Of a DNA stretch of 64,000 bases, positions 11,699 through 23,506 are shown one piece after another. The stretch is from Panaeolus papilionaceus (taxonomy: Eukaryota > Basidiomycota > Agaricomycetes > Agaricales): assembly GCA_015501605.1 (NCBI GenBank), contig JADNRZ010000004.1:1798001-1862000 (forward strand), written 5' to 3'. Below the pieces are notes generated by a model. That model saw nothing but the letters and a program-made list of their open reading frames with translations. It was not told the origin of the DNA and ran no database searches. Within the stretch, counting starts at the first letter, position 1, and every line of letters starts with the position of its first letter. The translations under genes were made by a program, and so were the position numbers.

Positions 11699-14470
11699 TT
11701 ATTTATTTATGATGAAAGAGTCAGTAAACGACAAAGTGTCGCAGATATACTCCTGGTCAAAGAATGAGAAATCCGGTGCCAAACCCGACCGTGGAAGTTG
11801 TGAGCAACTGGCGAGATATTGCTGGATGTCTTCATTTGGTGTGAACTTGGGTGAATATTCGACAAGAGCCGTCTGGATATGTTCTAAAAGCTCGGCGATC
11901 TCCGCCGACGGAGACAGAGGCTTTAACAAAGCAGAAATTATTCCTCTGTGTGAAGAGATTGTTCGTTCATCAGTACAACATGGCACCCGATCATCACTTC
12001 AGGATAGAGACTCAACTGCATATTCTGTGAAATATCGATGAAGGCGAAACTGATATGAACAATTCGCAGCAAAATCTTGAGAATAATTAGAATGGACTCC
12101 TTCAAAAGTTCGTCGTCAGGAGGTACATAAATTGAGCTCTCCACAAGCTTATCGAGGCAGGAATGGAGCCACCGCGGCTTGTCAAGATTCTTGTTTGGTT
12201 CGTCATGAGGGTCATGGTGGTCGTGGCGTGGTTCGCGTATATGTATCAGCTGTAATTCCTGCGAGTCAAGTTCGATCAAAGAGGGTCTCCTTTCGATATA
12301 ATCGGCAAGCCAGACCCAGCAGCTTGAGAACATGGGGCAGGAGCAAATTGGAAAGGGATGCATCGCAGGACGCCGGCCACGGTGGGGGCGATGATTGAGA
12401 TGAGAACTGCACAGGAGAAACGCAAACAGATATGGACTGCTTCGGTACACTTGTATTTTGGGCTCGAAGACTATGAGCAAGTCTGTTAAAAAGCTCTTGT
12501 GCATGGCAGCTTTTGTTATTTCGGTGCTCTGCAATCTCTGTTGACATGAGGCCAATAACGCCCGTTTAGTATGATAATCCCGTCGAAAATAACTTTCCCG
12601 ACTTACATAATACCGAGCTGCTGCTCTCTTTAAAACATCCAACATTGTAAAGGCTTCGGCGCCACATGATTCAAAAAAGCTAGTGGCAGGAAGATATTGT
12701 GACGGTCGCAGCCACTTGCCAGATATTGCAGAGTCTAAGCAGGGTGTTCGGGGTGAACGTCTGACTGCTGAGCAGAACATGAAAAACCAGCCTTTCCTGA
12801 TGGCCAGCTCTGATATATGTATATGTGTGTCGAACATCAATTAATCTGGACTATGTTCAAAAAAGGGATGCCGCACCTGTCCCCATATCCTCAAACTCTG
12901 CCAAATCTGCCATCGCAAAGGTCGGTGAGTGGACACTCAAGTCTATAAACCATTCCTGGGATCTCGTTTTGTCAAATAAGAAGTCGGTAAGGGATGCATG
13001 ATGAAATTCAATATAGCCTTTGCCTTCAAAAGTAAAACTTGGTGATACTGTGAACAGAGATTCGAAATGAGATAACGTGTGAGGAATAACGCCAGGGTCC
13101 AGTTTCAATGATTTCTCGATCGACTCCAGCGGGACAAAGGGATTTATACCAAAGTGCCTCACCAGCACCCGAGGATCGCCAAAGATCTCGTCAAGTGGCT
13201 GTGGCTCTCTCTTTTTGACGATCGAAAAGTCCAATGAATCGCGTCTGAAACCTGCCAACCGATGTGTGAAGTGATGTGTCAACACAATTAGTGCGACGGA
13301 GACATCGATCGCAGAGCAAAAGATTTGTCTGTACAGGGTATCAATAGGAGCAAAAGGCATGATCGGCCCCACACCCTTGTGCTCAACAGCACCCTGAACG
13401 AGTGCGAGCCGTGTATCTGGTCGATGAAGCTCTGAACGAATAAACTTCATCACCGTTGCGGCATAGATAAACTGTCCAGATGATTTGTCAATGATGCTTC
13501 GGATAACCTTGTTCCCCGGCCAGCCAGCAGGCAGGTAGGGTCCAAATGGATGATGGTTGACAATCCAAAGGAACTCATGAGTAACGAATACGAGGATGTC
13601 GTCTTCGGGGCCGAAAGAATAGTTTATAACGAGAGGGCGGGTGAGAAACTGTAGGCTTGGTTCCTTGAAGCGTCGACGAATGTAGGCCTCTGTCCGACTG
13701 ACCACGAGGATTCTAAATGAAAAAATGTCTTGCCGGGAGGCCAGCTGGCGAAGTATTTCCAAAGCCCGACCTTGTCGGTGTGCGCGATCTGTGTTTTGGC
13801 CACCACACTCATCAAGGCCATCGATGATGATTAGTCGGGGTAAACACTGGGGTACGAACGTAGAATGAGATGCCTGAATTTGCTGTAACGGTACCAGAAT
13901 GAGCGCGGAAAGCTGACGCGTGAGTGTTTTGGAGAAGATCGCAGGGTCATTAGTGATGCTCTGCTCAACAAATGGTCGAAGAAGGGGGATGGATAGACAC
14001 AGTTGGTATGCCAATGTTGGGATCAATCGCTTCTCGTCACTTCTCTCTAGATCGCTACGCCAGAAGAAGAAGGATGCAGCAAGGATGCCTGCTTCTTCAC
14101 ACCGTTCCGCTAAGGAACGGGCAATGGCCGTCTTTCCTGCACCAGCTGGTCCATTCAACCATGTTATGAAAGGGTGCTCAGAGTCATTTGCGAAGTCAAA
14201 TAACACCTGGAGGATAGCGGTACGTGTACCAGGGTGGCATTTTACTTCATCGCATTCGTCGGAGTTGTGAAATGCCCGGTCGCAGATATGATTGAAGAGT
14301 CTCTGAAATGCTGCATGTCCTGTTCGCTCTGCGTCAATAAAGACTTTACAGTCTGAAATGAGGAACACTCTACCAGCAGTGCTCGATGTTTCATTAAATT
14401 GAAATGTATGGTTTCCTCCCGTAATGAGCAGCTTCGTGCTATTCGATGCCTCGGATGCCCTAACTGCCAT
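11699..14470 (-). CDS. NACHT NTPase, NLR-like protein, copy 2
   Basis: Exons 14470-14374, 14319-12877, 12809-12607, 12537-11987 and 11945-11699 total exactly 2541 nt, or 846 residues. The protein shares architecture and most of its sequence with copy 1: TKLLITGG, KCHPGTRT, P-loop GPAGAGKT, Walker B LIIIDGLDEC, SRTEAYIRRRF. Unlike copy 1 it keeps a C-terminal tail ending in SFTDSFIINK. The 67-nt intron at 12810-12876 contains stops. Its position and phase match the open 69-nt intron of copy 1, which supports both. The last intron (41 nt) is short and less certain. The first intron is also open, so retention is possible. It lies tail-to-tail with the COX5 fragment, as copy 1 does with COX5, and shows no frameshift once spliced. 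Confidence 0.82.
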
Positions 14471-15742
14471 TATTGTGAAGGTTGCACCCTGTGCAAAGGA
14501 TGTTGGTAGATACAGGAAGACAGAGAGTGGGAATGTCGATGATATGGCTGTGCTGTCGAGCGCGCATTCTCAATGGCAATGTAATCGTCTGCATCGTCAG
14601 TCTATATGGTTTCATTTTCATCTCATAACAGCTAGGTACTCATTGAGAAGGAATCACAAGTACCCGTGATATATTGTACACGATGAGTGACGTATGGGTT
14701 ATTCCTGTTTATCCAAGTTAGGAACTGGATTCACCTTTTAGGTTGTACCGGCAGCACTGCTTATCAGACTGATTTTACCAAACCAATTTTTCTTCCTTTC
14801 CAAGCAATGGACGCTGTTCAACTCCTACTTACAGTTGGCGGGGCATTCGAATGACCTCTACTTGAGAAAATCCTGTCAGGGGAACCTTTCGTCACTTTTC
14901 CTCGACTTGTGCTTGACACTTTCATATCACTTGAGATCACTTTGAGCACTTTCGCATTTATGACCCATCTAAGTGTCGTTCATTCGTTCGGTTCAGGATC
15001 GATGCATCAGTCTCGTTGCTCAAACGGGGCCGTCATCACGCCGCCATGTCATGCTCTACATTTCTCTCAATAGTTCACCGACTGCTCCTAACCTTGCCCC
15101 CACCATCTTCGAAAATTAGTAACGGGCTAGCGCTTCAGCTTGTTCGACCTGCAAAATAAGGTCGTTGGTTTTAAATTTACCTCTATCGGTGCTCATCGAT
15201 GAAGAACGTCAATCCCAGAAAGGTGATCTACTGACCATGACGCCGGGCCCGTGTATCGCATTCATAAGACCCCAATGTCTTAGAGCGCATCAGCGCAGAA
15301 AAAAAATTGCCCCCATGTCGGCAAATTAGGTTTTAGAGCCATATAGTCATGACTTCAACTTCTCTGATGCCCGAATCGTGTATGATACCTCGATCACTTC
15401 TAAATGCATTATTGTACGGACTCTTCGCTCATGGCCTTTTCTTTGAGCAAAGTATATTTCCAGGGAATATTGAATTATATTCAATGCTTGATGATTTGCC
15501 AGCCCTGAATGGCCTTTGTATTAGTGTTCCATTTATACGTTATCTTTCTCTCCAGATTCTTGCGTAGTTTTACCGGACGACAGCCCACTCGGTCCTTAAT
15601 ATCAGGAGGTTTCGTTCCGAGTTGAGCCCGTGCAGCTTCATTCATCTCCAGAGCTCCGTCCCTACCTATCCAAACCAATCGAAGTTGTAGTTGGACATTC
15701 TCCTCTTCGTTTTCCTCTCCCAAAGCTTTGCGCATTCAAGTC
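14471..15742. other. Intergenic region between NACHT copy 2 and the GH10 cluster
   Basis: Divergent promoters are expected here. About 50-60 bp next to the NACHT start are shared with copy 1; beyond this, homology ends. No gene is supported. Confidence 0.5.
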
Positions 15743-17705
15743 ATGGTTAGGTTCTTCGCTCTTGCCTCTTTGGTGGTGCTCGCCTGTCAACAGGTTGATG
15801 CGACTCGGCAACAAGGTCAGTTCTTCCCTATCAGCCGTGAAGTATGTTGAACCACTATAACGCGCAGCCTCGACGATTAATGATAACCCACATACGTCCG
15901 CACGGGCGGCACTCGGGGCTCTCGACCGTCTTTTCAAGCGACAAGCAAAGAAGTTTTGGGTAGTATTCCATTGAGAGAAACGCAGTTGTCGTACATCTTG
16001 AGCTTAGTGCTGACGATACATTCAGGGTGTTACCGCAGATTCGAATACTCTAAACATTGCAGGTGGGTTAGATTTCCTGATACATAAATCCTAAGTCTTG
16101 ACATAGATATCGACTAGCAAACGCTGCTATTATCAAATCTGAATTCGGCCAGATTACTCCTGTAAGTGTCGCAAGCCCTCCTCTCTTCAACACAGCACTT
16201 CTGAGCATCTGAATGCATGTATCAGGAAAATTCCATGAAGGTAAGAGTAACTGGATTCAAATACTTGTCCAAGCCAGCTGCCGACCATCAGTCACGGTCC
16301 CATGACCAAACTCCCGGATCTAGTGGGATGTCATTGAAAGTACGCCGCTGCCAGCATACTCTTCGATAGCAATTTTTGATGGCTCATCCACACTCACAGG
16401 CTCGCAAGGCAATTTCAAATTTGGAGGAGCTGATGCTTTCGTAAACTGGGCGGTTTCCAACGGGAAGCTGATCGGGGGTCATACTCTCAGTACGTGTGTT
16501 TACTGCTTACAGCCCTTGAAGCATTGTCGAAATCCTCAACCTTCGTCAAGTTTGGCACTCCCAACTTCCAAGCTGGGTTTCGAGTATCAACGACAGGAAC
16601 ACTCTGGTTAGTGATTTTGAACTTAATAGAATCAAATTACTGGTGGACTCCAATTAGACGAGTGTGATCCAAAATCATATTTCCCAGATCGCGGGTCGCT
16701 ACCGCGGCAAACTCGATTGTAAGAGATTTTCACTCCACATTTACTCTTCTCATAATTGGGCCTGTAGCTGTAAGTGCTGAAGAGACGCACTCACGGCCAG
16801 TGCTTGTATACTAAGACTGCTTTTCACAATCAATGGATTGTCTGCAAGTAAGTCTGAAGCAGAGCTTACTAGTACTGAACGCGATCCAGAAGCTCACAAT
16901 TCATAGCGAAATTATCAACGAAGATGGTTCGCTGAGGTCCAGTATTTTCAAGAATGTGCTTGGAGAGTCTTTTGTCACCATTGCTTTCACTGCGGCTCGT
17001 GCAGCAGACCCTACTGCACGGTACGTATTTTGTCCTTGCTTTACTCGTCGTTAATCTTAGCCCTCATTTTTTTAGGCTTTATATAAACGATTATAACATG
17101 GACTCTAACAATGCCAAGTACAGGGTATGCTTGCGCTCGTTGCTCGCATCAATGCTAGTCAGAGCTACATCGATGGCGTCGGTACCCAAATGCATCTAAA
17201 TGTAGGTGTTGCAAAAATTGCCCACGATGCGCGCTTAAATGACTTGACCCCTTACCTAGGCTGGAGGCTCTAGTGGTGCCCGTAGTGCCCTCAGTGCTCT
17301 TGCGAGCACCGGTATAGAAGTCGCCATCACGGAACTAGACATTTCCGGTTCCTCCGTTAACGATTACCTGACTGTCTTATATGCTTGCCTCGATACCCCA
17401 TCATGTGTCTCCATCACATCATGGTGTGTGAGCGACATTGTAGGTTTCCCTTCGCTCCAATGTAGTTATTTGTCCACTAAAATTGTGTCATGTAGAACTC
17501 GTGGCGTTCCGACTCTCGCCCGTGTTTGTTTGACAGCAATTACCAGCCAAAGCCCGCTTATACTGCGATCATAAGCGCTTTGAGTGCTCTGCCGGCCAAG
17601 ACCACTACCAGCGCTAACCCGACATCTACTTCAACAACCTCTGCGTCACTTATTATTGCCGCCACGACCCCGGGGCGTGCAATTGCCAACCCTCCTACTT
17701 TGTAA
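15743..17705 (+). pseudogene. GH10 endo-beta-1,4-xylanase copy A, decayed
   Basis: Starts MVRFFALASLVVLACQQVDA, a good secretion signal, and follows the 15-exon plan of the GH10 genes: [86 protein letters not shown] (nucleophile Glu) and a Ser/Thr-rich tail. Two lesions are visible against the other copies. The AG acceptor before the WIVCN exon is changed to CAATGG (about 16830). One base is missing after the NNAK codons (about 17120), which shifts the frame ahead of the nucleophile. Both acid/base and nucleophile codons survive. It is probably a recent pseudogene, unless RNA evidence shows rescue. Confidence 0.78.
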
Positions 17706-18922
17706 TGATTAGCATCCGAAGTTGCACTTCACCTTTGATCTCGTCTCTTGCTCCATCATCTGTATTAACCAGGAATCACCTGTTTAGCATGTTTAGGGGT
17801 AATATATAAAAGTTTACGCTGCGTGAAGAGTCATGAGCCCCTTATACTTGCTTTTTTGAGTGAGTTCCCAAATCGGCATCGCTCGATTCCCATCTCGGTC
17901 CGCCATCACCTTCAGGATTACATTCGTTGGCTAAGCAGAGGCGCTGTAACTATACATTTAACTCCTTGCTTCGCTCAGTACCTATCTATCTTTGTATAGA
18001 GTATGACATATTCATTGCAGGATACAGGCTAATAGTATTCAGTTTAACTCTGCGGAATAGGCTCGTTGATTTAACTTGGATGAGGGCCATGACCTGCGAT
18101 GCAGGCCTGGCATTGTACGAGGCCCTCCTGAGTCGGTTTCAGGATCAATTTGTTGATACATATTACCGGTTTAGATTAGATACATAAGATTGTTCAGAAG
18201 GGCTGTTGACAAGCAGAGCCATACAATGGGGAAAACCAAACGCTGTCCCAGTGGCAGAGATAGCCACCATCGCCAAACACAAGCATGCAATGGGGAAAAG
18301 TTGCACAAAAATCGGGATTATAAGAACGAGTCCCAAAGGGGCCTCGTAATTTTCCCGCCATCGGCGCTCGTTAGCGCGGCGATCTCGGAACAGTGACCAA
18401 CTGGTGCATGAGCACTCATTGATTGATATGCAGGCCCTCAATATTTCAAGACCTTGTGGCACAATAGCGCCCAGAGTAGATGCCTCTTATCGACGAAAGA
18501 TGTTACCTGAAGCCCCAACAGCTGCTACTCCCCCAATAAAATAGAGCTTAACATGTTAATGTCGTCTGTACAAACCTTGTTCGTGGCAATATTATGACTT
18601 TTGCTTTGAACAATTTTTACGGACAAAATTCTGTTTGTTTCCAGAGCCTATTGAGTCTTGGATGGTATTCGATGATCTAACCCCTGAGCAAACAATCACC
18701 ATGCCATGTTGAATTTCAACGTTTCAACCCCTATCTCTCATTCTAAGTTCTTGCGTAGTTTCGCCGTATAAGAATACACTAGAGGTTCATACCAATGTGT
18801 CCCTTTCTGGACACACGGGCACTCTTTGTCTAACCCATAAGCTCCGTTTACCGCCAACCAGAAGTCTTTTAAGCACCAGGCTGGTTATTCCCCTTATCCC
18901 CAAGCTTCGTGCCTCCACAGTC
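17706..18922. other. GH10 spacer (A-B)
   Basis: Spacer homologous to 35191-35928, with extra sequence here around 18190-18400. Carries the copy B promoter. No gene is supported. Confidence 0.55.
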
Positions 18923-20861
18923 ATGGTTAAACTCAGAGACACTCTTATCCCCTTGATGGCGCTTGCCTCCCACTGTTGGGAGGCCCATGCTATCCTACCA
19001 CAATGTTCGCCCTTGTTTTTAATCAGTGAATCAGAATTGAAGTCTTGCTAACTTATTTTGCAGCGGCCCCGACTACTGCAAATAATATGTCCATCAGCGC
19101 TTCCTTTGGAGAGATTGACCGTCTTTTCAAGAGACAGGCAAAGAGGTTCTGGGTAATATGACGAATATCACTTCGCTAGTCCTTAAACCATATCTGATAC
19201 CTTTCTCAGGGTAACTCTGCAGATTATAACACGCTTAACATTGCTGGTACGACATTCAACCATACACCAACCACAGGCTTTGACACAAGATTTAATTAGT
19301 GAATGCTGCTATTCTAAAGTCGGAATTCGGCCAAGTAACCCCTGTGAGTGCAGCAAGCCTCTCCCTTACGTAAAATTATCGGGGAGACTTATGCAGCATT
19401 CAGGCAAACTCCATGAAGGTAAGGAAGTCAGGCCTTCCCACCAAAGTCGACCCAATTAGCGATAGTTTAATGACCACATTTTTAATTCCAGTGGGATGGT
19501 ACTGAGCGTAAGTAGTATCATTACGTGATTACAATTTTTGGAATGTGACCCACATTCACAGCCTCTCGAGGAAATTTCTACTTTGGAGGGGCCGATTACC
19601 TGGTAAACTGGGCTGCTTCCAACGGAAAGCTCGTGCGCGGGTCTTACCTCGGTAGGTGCTTGTAACTGAATATTGTTGGTATAATGCACATGCTCAAATT
19701 CCGTCTAAGTCTGGCACGCGCAACTTCCCAGTTGGGTTTCGAGTATCAATGATAAGACCACCCTGGTTTGTGATTCCAAGTCTGGATGAAGTCAAATAGT
19801 AGCTGACGGGCTCTAATTTAGACCAGCGTGATCCAAAATCACATCTCTCAGGTGGCGGGTCACTACCGTGGTAAACTTGATGGTAAGAAATACTGGCCCT
19901 GTCTATATTTTCTCTCAGACTGATCATTCAATGCATAGCCGTAAGTACTTAGAGTCACGCTCGACGTGTTGATACTCAGACCATCGTCCGCATTCCAGTG
20001 GATTGTTTGCAAGTATGTCCAAAACGAATGATTTTGGAAGACATCCCAAAGCTCATGATACGTAGCGAAGTCCTCAAAGAAGATGGCTCCGGGCTGAGGT
20101 CTAGCGTCTTCAGCAACGTACTTGGGGAGTCGTTCATCACGATCGCCTTCTCTGCGGCTCGTGAAGCGGATCCCACTGCAAGGTGCGTGCCTATTCACTG
20201 ATTCATCCGAATTCGACCTACAGTTTATCGCCATCTATCGTTTTAGGCTCTACATCAACGATTATAACCTCGATTCCAATAATACAAAGACGCAAGGTAT
20301 GGTCAAGCTTGTGAATCGAATCAACGCCAGTCAGAGATACATCGATGGTATTGGAACTCAAATGCATCTTGGTGTTAGTATTCGAATTTTTGAGCCCGCA
20401 TAACCTTTGATTTATTTGTCTTTCTAGGTGGGAGCCGCGAGCGGCACCAGTAGCGCCCTCCGTGTTCTTGCAAGCACAGGTCTTGAAGTCGCCATTACGG
20501 AATTGGACATAGCAACTTCCTCTGATCAAGTCGACGACTACCTCACAGTCATGTACGCTTGCCTCGGTACCCCATCCTGTGTTTCTATCACCTCGTCGGA
20601 TGTTACCGATGCAGTAGGTGTCTCATGTTCCGGATTTGCCTTCTCGACTAATATATCTTTTACACGTAGATCTCGTGGCGCACGATTGTTAGCCCCTGCT
20701 TGTTTGACCGCAATTACAGGCCCAAGCCTGCTTACAGTGCGCTAGTAAGCGCTTTGAACGCATTGCCCGCCAAGACCACTGATGGTGCCAAACCAACGCC
20801 TACTGCGAAAGCCAAAGTTTCAACCCTCCCCGAAATTACCAGTCCTCCCACTTTGCATTAG
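18923..20861 (+). CDS. Endo-beta-1,4-xylanase, GH10, copy B
   Basis: Fifteen exons were rebuilt: 18923-19004, 19064-19152, 19210-19246, 19300-19343, 19404-19418, 19492-19507, 19562-19651, 19710-19765, 19822-19882, 19939-19940, 19999-20012, 20066-20182, 20247-20373, 20428-20613 and 20670-20861. They total 1128 nt, or 375 residues. A signal peptide ([16 protein letters not shown]...) and a short pro-region ending FKRQ precede the TIM barrel. The barrel shows [33 protein letters not shown] with acid/base Glu, [19 protein letters not shown] and VAITELDI with nucleophile Glu. The tail is Thr/Pro/Lys-rich, with no cellulose-binding module. Secreted xylan hydrolysis is the family role. No lesion is seen. 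The Asp usually following Trp in W-D-V-x-N-E is Ile here. Confidence 0.88.
19939..19940 (+). other. Inferred 2-nt microexon (CC) in GH10 copy B
   Basis: Context is ATAG|CC|GTAAGT. The preceding exon ends GAT G and the next starts TGG, so inclusion gives D-A-W in frame with NEV. Direct splicing across would shift the frame. The same arrangement occurs in copy D (CC) and in copies A and C (CT, giving D-S-W). Confidence 0.7.
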
Positions 20862-21467
20862 TGTTCAGCACATTTTACTCTCGGGATATTGCTGAGTCGA
20901 CCTGCCGACATAAGCGCCCTTAGTAGCTCCCCTATTTTTTGTTGATATTTTTTGTTGATAACGTTAGTTTATTGAGCCTTGCATACCCCCGAGGCACCTT
21001 GTTCGATTCCATGAAGCTTTCGAAGATATTTCCATCTCAAGATTGTAAGACAAAAGTAGGCACTACCGCCAAAGGGGTAAGTTGATTATCGGGCATTCTA
21101 AACTCCCCTATCGACAAGGTTCCCGTATTTTTTATGTCAGCAAGGTTGCTATGAATCGATGCGCGTTGCTTTCGAATGAATCTGAAACCACGCCTTAGCA
21201 TTTAATATCGATGACTGATGATTTAGGTCAATTTTATGAATAATCAAAGCGAAGAAAGATCCCACAGGGGGGTAGAAATCTCGAGTCTGTACAGATATAT
21301 TGATATACGGATACAACAAATAAATCCGGCTACGAGCAGTAGATTAACAACTATGATGATTTTGAGTGTTTCACAAGGGCTGACTGATAATTAACCCAGA
21401 GGGTCAACGAAGCAAGCTTAACGTTGAAGCAAATGGGACATGTCCAATTCTGTCTCTGAATTCCATC
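20862..21467. other. Spacer downstream of GH10 copy B
   Basis: Homologous to 37864-38501 between GH10 copy D and the complete oxidase gene. No gene is supported. Confidence 0.55.
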
Positions 21468-21725
21468 GACGTCCTACAATTATATGTAGCAAGAGTACTT
21501 GGGGAGGTTAGCCTTCCAGCTGACTAGAAGTATATTAAAGAGCAACGGTTAGCAACAATGACAGCACAAGTAGACGCGTATTAGCACTTACCACGATGCC
21601 AGCAGTCCAGAATGTGATCTGGGTGATATTTCTTCTTGATGGCAAGGAGCCTGTTATAGTTGGGACCCCAGAAAGACCCTATATCGTATTGTTAGTCACA
21701 CATAGTTAAGGTTATTCGACGATCA
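21468..21725 (-). pseudogene. 3' fragment of an FAD-linked oxidase gene
   Basis: Matches the C-terminal end of the complete oxidase gene (38502-38740), including a segment encoding GSFWGPNYNRLLAIKKKY and DCWH, then an intron and the terminal exon. Homology stops at about 21725, where GH10 copy C begins. This fragment therefore marks the breakpoint of a tandem duplication. It is far too short to encode an enzyme. Confidence 0.8.
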
Positions 21726-21731
21726 AGAAGT

Positions 21732-22627
21732 TATCAAGAGGTTGGTGCATTTCAGCAACAGGGTCAGTCTTTCCCCTCAGCGATGGGTTCTGTTAAACTA
21801 CTATAACGCGCAACCTCGACGATTACAGATAATCCACATCTGTCCTCACGAGCGGCACTCGGAGGACTCGACCACCTTTTTAAGCGGCAAGCAAAGAAGT
21901 TTTGGGTAATATTGCATCAAGAGAAATGCAGTTGTCGTACACCTGAGTGCCGACGATACATTCAGGGTGTTACCGCGGATTCAAATACTCTAAACATTGC
22001 AGGTGGGATATATTTCCTGATACATAAATCCCAAGTCTTGACACAGAAATCGATTAGCAAATTCTGCTATCATTAAATCTGCGTTCGGCGAGCTTACTCC
22101 TGTGAGTGTCGCAAGCCTCTCTTCACACAACACTTCTGAGCACCTGGATGCATGTATCAGGAAAATTCCATGAAGGTAAGCATCACAGGATTCAACTTCA
22201 TCTCTGAGCCAGCTGCCCACACATCAGTCCTATGATCAAACTCCCAAATCTAGTGGGATGTCACTGAAAGTACGCCGCTGCCACCCTCTCCGATCATAAT
22301 TTCTTGTGGCTCATCCACACTCACAGGCTCTCGAGGGAATTTCAATTTTGGAAGAGCTGATGCTCTAGTAAACTGGGCGGTTTCCAACGGGAAGCTGGTC
22401 GGGGGTCATACTCTCAGTATGTGCTCACTGCTTACAGCGTTAGAGGTATCGTCGAAATCCTCAACCTTTGTCAAGTTTGGCACTCGCAACTTCCTAGTTG
22501 GGTTTCGAGTATCAATGATCGGAACACCCTGGTGTGTGTGATTTTGAACTTCGATAGAATTGAGTTACTGACGGACCCGATTAGACGAGTGTGATCCAGA
22601 ATCATATTTCCCAGATCGCTGGTCGCT
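21732..22627 (+). pseudogene. GH10 xylanase copy C, 5' part, cut by a transposon
   Basis: Closely matches copy A from the end of its first exon (CAACAGGGTCAG) through ALGGLDHLFKRQAKKFWG, GVTADSNTLNIA, the ENSMK microexon, [10 protein letters not shown] and HISQIAGR. It ends at GGTCGCT (22627), where the transposon starts. The start codon and signal peptide are missing because the duplication breakpoint lies at about 21730. The copy was therefore probably already broken before the insertion. Its 3' part resumes at 34184. Confidence 0.9.
22622..22627 (+). repeat. Target-site duplication, left (GTCGCT)
   Basis: GTCGCT abuts the left inverted repeat and recurs at 34184-34189. Removing the element and one copy restores GGTCGCTACCGCGG, the sequence seen in GH10 copies A and B (RYRG codons). 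Confidence 0.92.
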
Positions 22628-22742
22628 TATGGTGCGCCATCTGCACATTTATTATTAGTCGGAAACATTTCACGCAATTTTAGAACTTAAACTAAACTTT
22701 TGTACTTACCTTTTAAATGCAAACATCTTTTAGGCGCTTTTA
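22628..22742 (+). repeat. Left terminal inverted repeat
   Basis: 115 bp beginning TATGGTGCGCCATCTGCACA. The reverse complement of 34070-34183 matches with about four substitutions and one single-base indel. Confidence 0.95.
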
Positions 22743-22895
22743 TTATATCCCAAACATCTATTGAGCGCTTGACGATTCTTTCAAACATTCCTCGAGCGCT
22801 TATGTTAGAGTAGCAAACATTTTACAAATTTGCCGCCTCTTCAAACATTTCCTGGGCGCTTACAAGGCGACAACAAACAAATTAGAGCGCTTAAG
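22738..22895 (+). repeat. Left subterminal repeats CAAACA-N10-GCGCTT
   Basis: At least five units within about 160 bp (starting in the inner edge of the repeat) share CAAACATnnnnnnnnGCGCTTA with fixed internal spacing. Inverted counterparts lie near the right end. Arrays like this commonly bind transposase; that role is inferred here. Confidence 0.75.
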
Positions 22896-23506
22896 GTGAA
22901 AATTCAGAATTAATAGTGAACTTTTAAATAGCGCCCAAAGTAATATAACTATAATAAAACTCATTTTTCTTTCTAAATGTTTGTTGAATATCGGGGGATT
23001 GGTCGGAGTTTCAATGTCACGGCATAAGAAGCGGAGCTTGAAATGGCCATCAACAATAATCGGCGGAGCTCAAAATATAAAAAAAAAGGCCCGCCCTAAA
23101 CAATCGTGCACTGATGGTGCTCACACGATGGTATCATGATTCCCTTTCTCCCACCACAACTCCGTCGTTTCAGTACATATATACCACCCCGCTCGCGTCT
23201 AATTAGCATCGTAAATAGTTAAATTTAGATTAAGAAATACATACTGAAAAAGAATTAAGGCGCAAGATATAATATGAGGAAGACACAGAGCTCAAGACAA
23301 AATATACAACCAGATGCGACTCGAATGCCGCGCCCTCAGAAACGGAAATGGCAGGCAATGGTAAGGATCGATGGATAAGGGCATATTCACGAATGCCTGG
23401 CTCAATCAATCCTTCCTTGCCAGCATGAAGAAACCGACTTATCTGCGGTCATAAACATGGCATTCGCCAATCAGGAAGGTGATTACAGCCTGTTAACTCA
23501 GTCTAT
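22896..23506. other. Non-coding left arm of the transposon
   Basis: Promoter region of the Spt5-like gene. Contains TACATATATACC at about 23176. No gene is seen. Confidence 0.5.

Noticed and set aside
12857..12880. Apparent frameshift and stops in NACHT copy 2
   Set aside because: Comparison with copy 1 shows a phase-1 GTGCGG...CAG intron of 67 nt at the same place. Removing it restores the frame.
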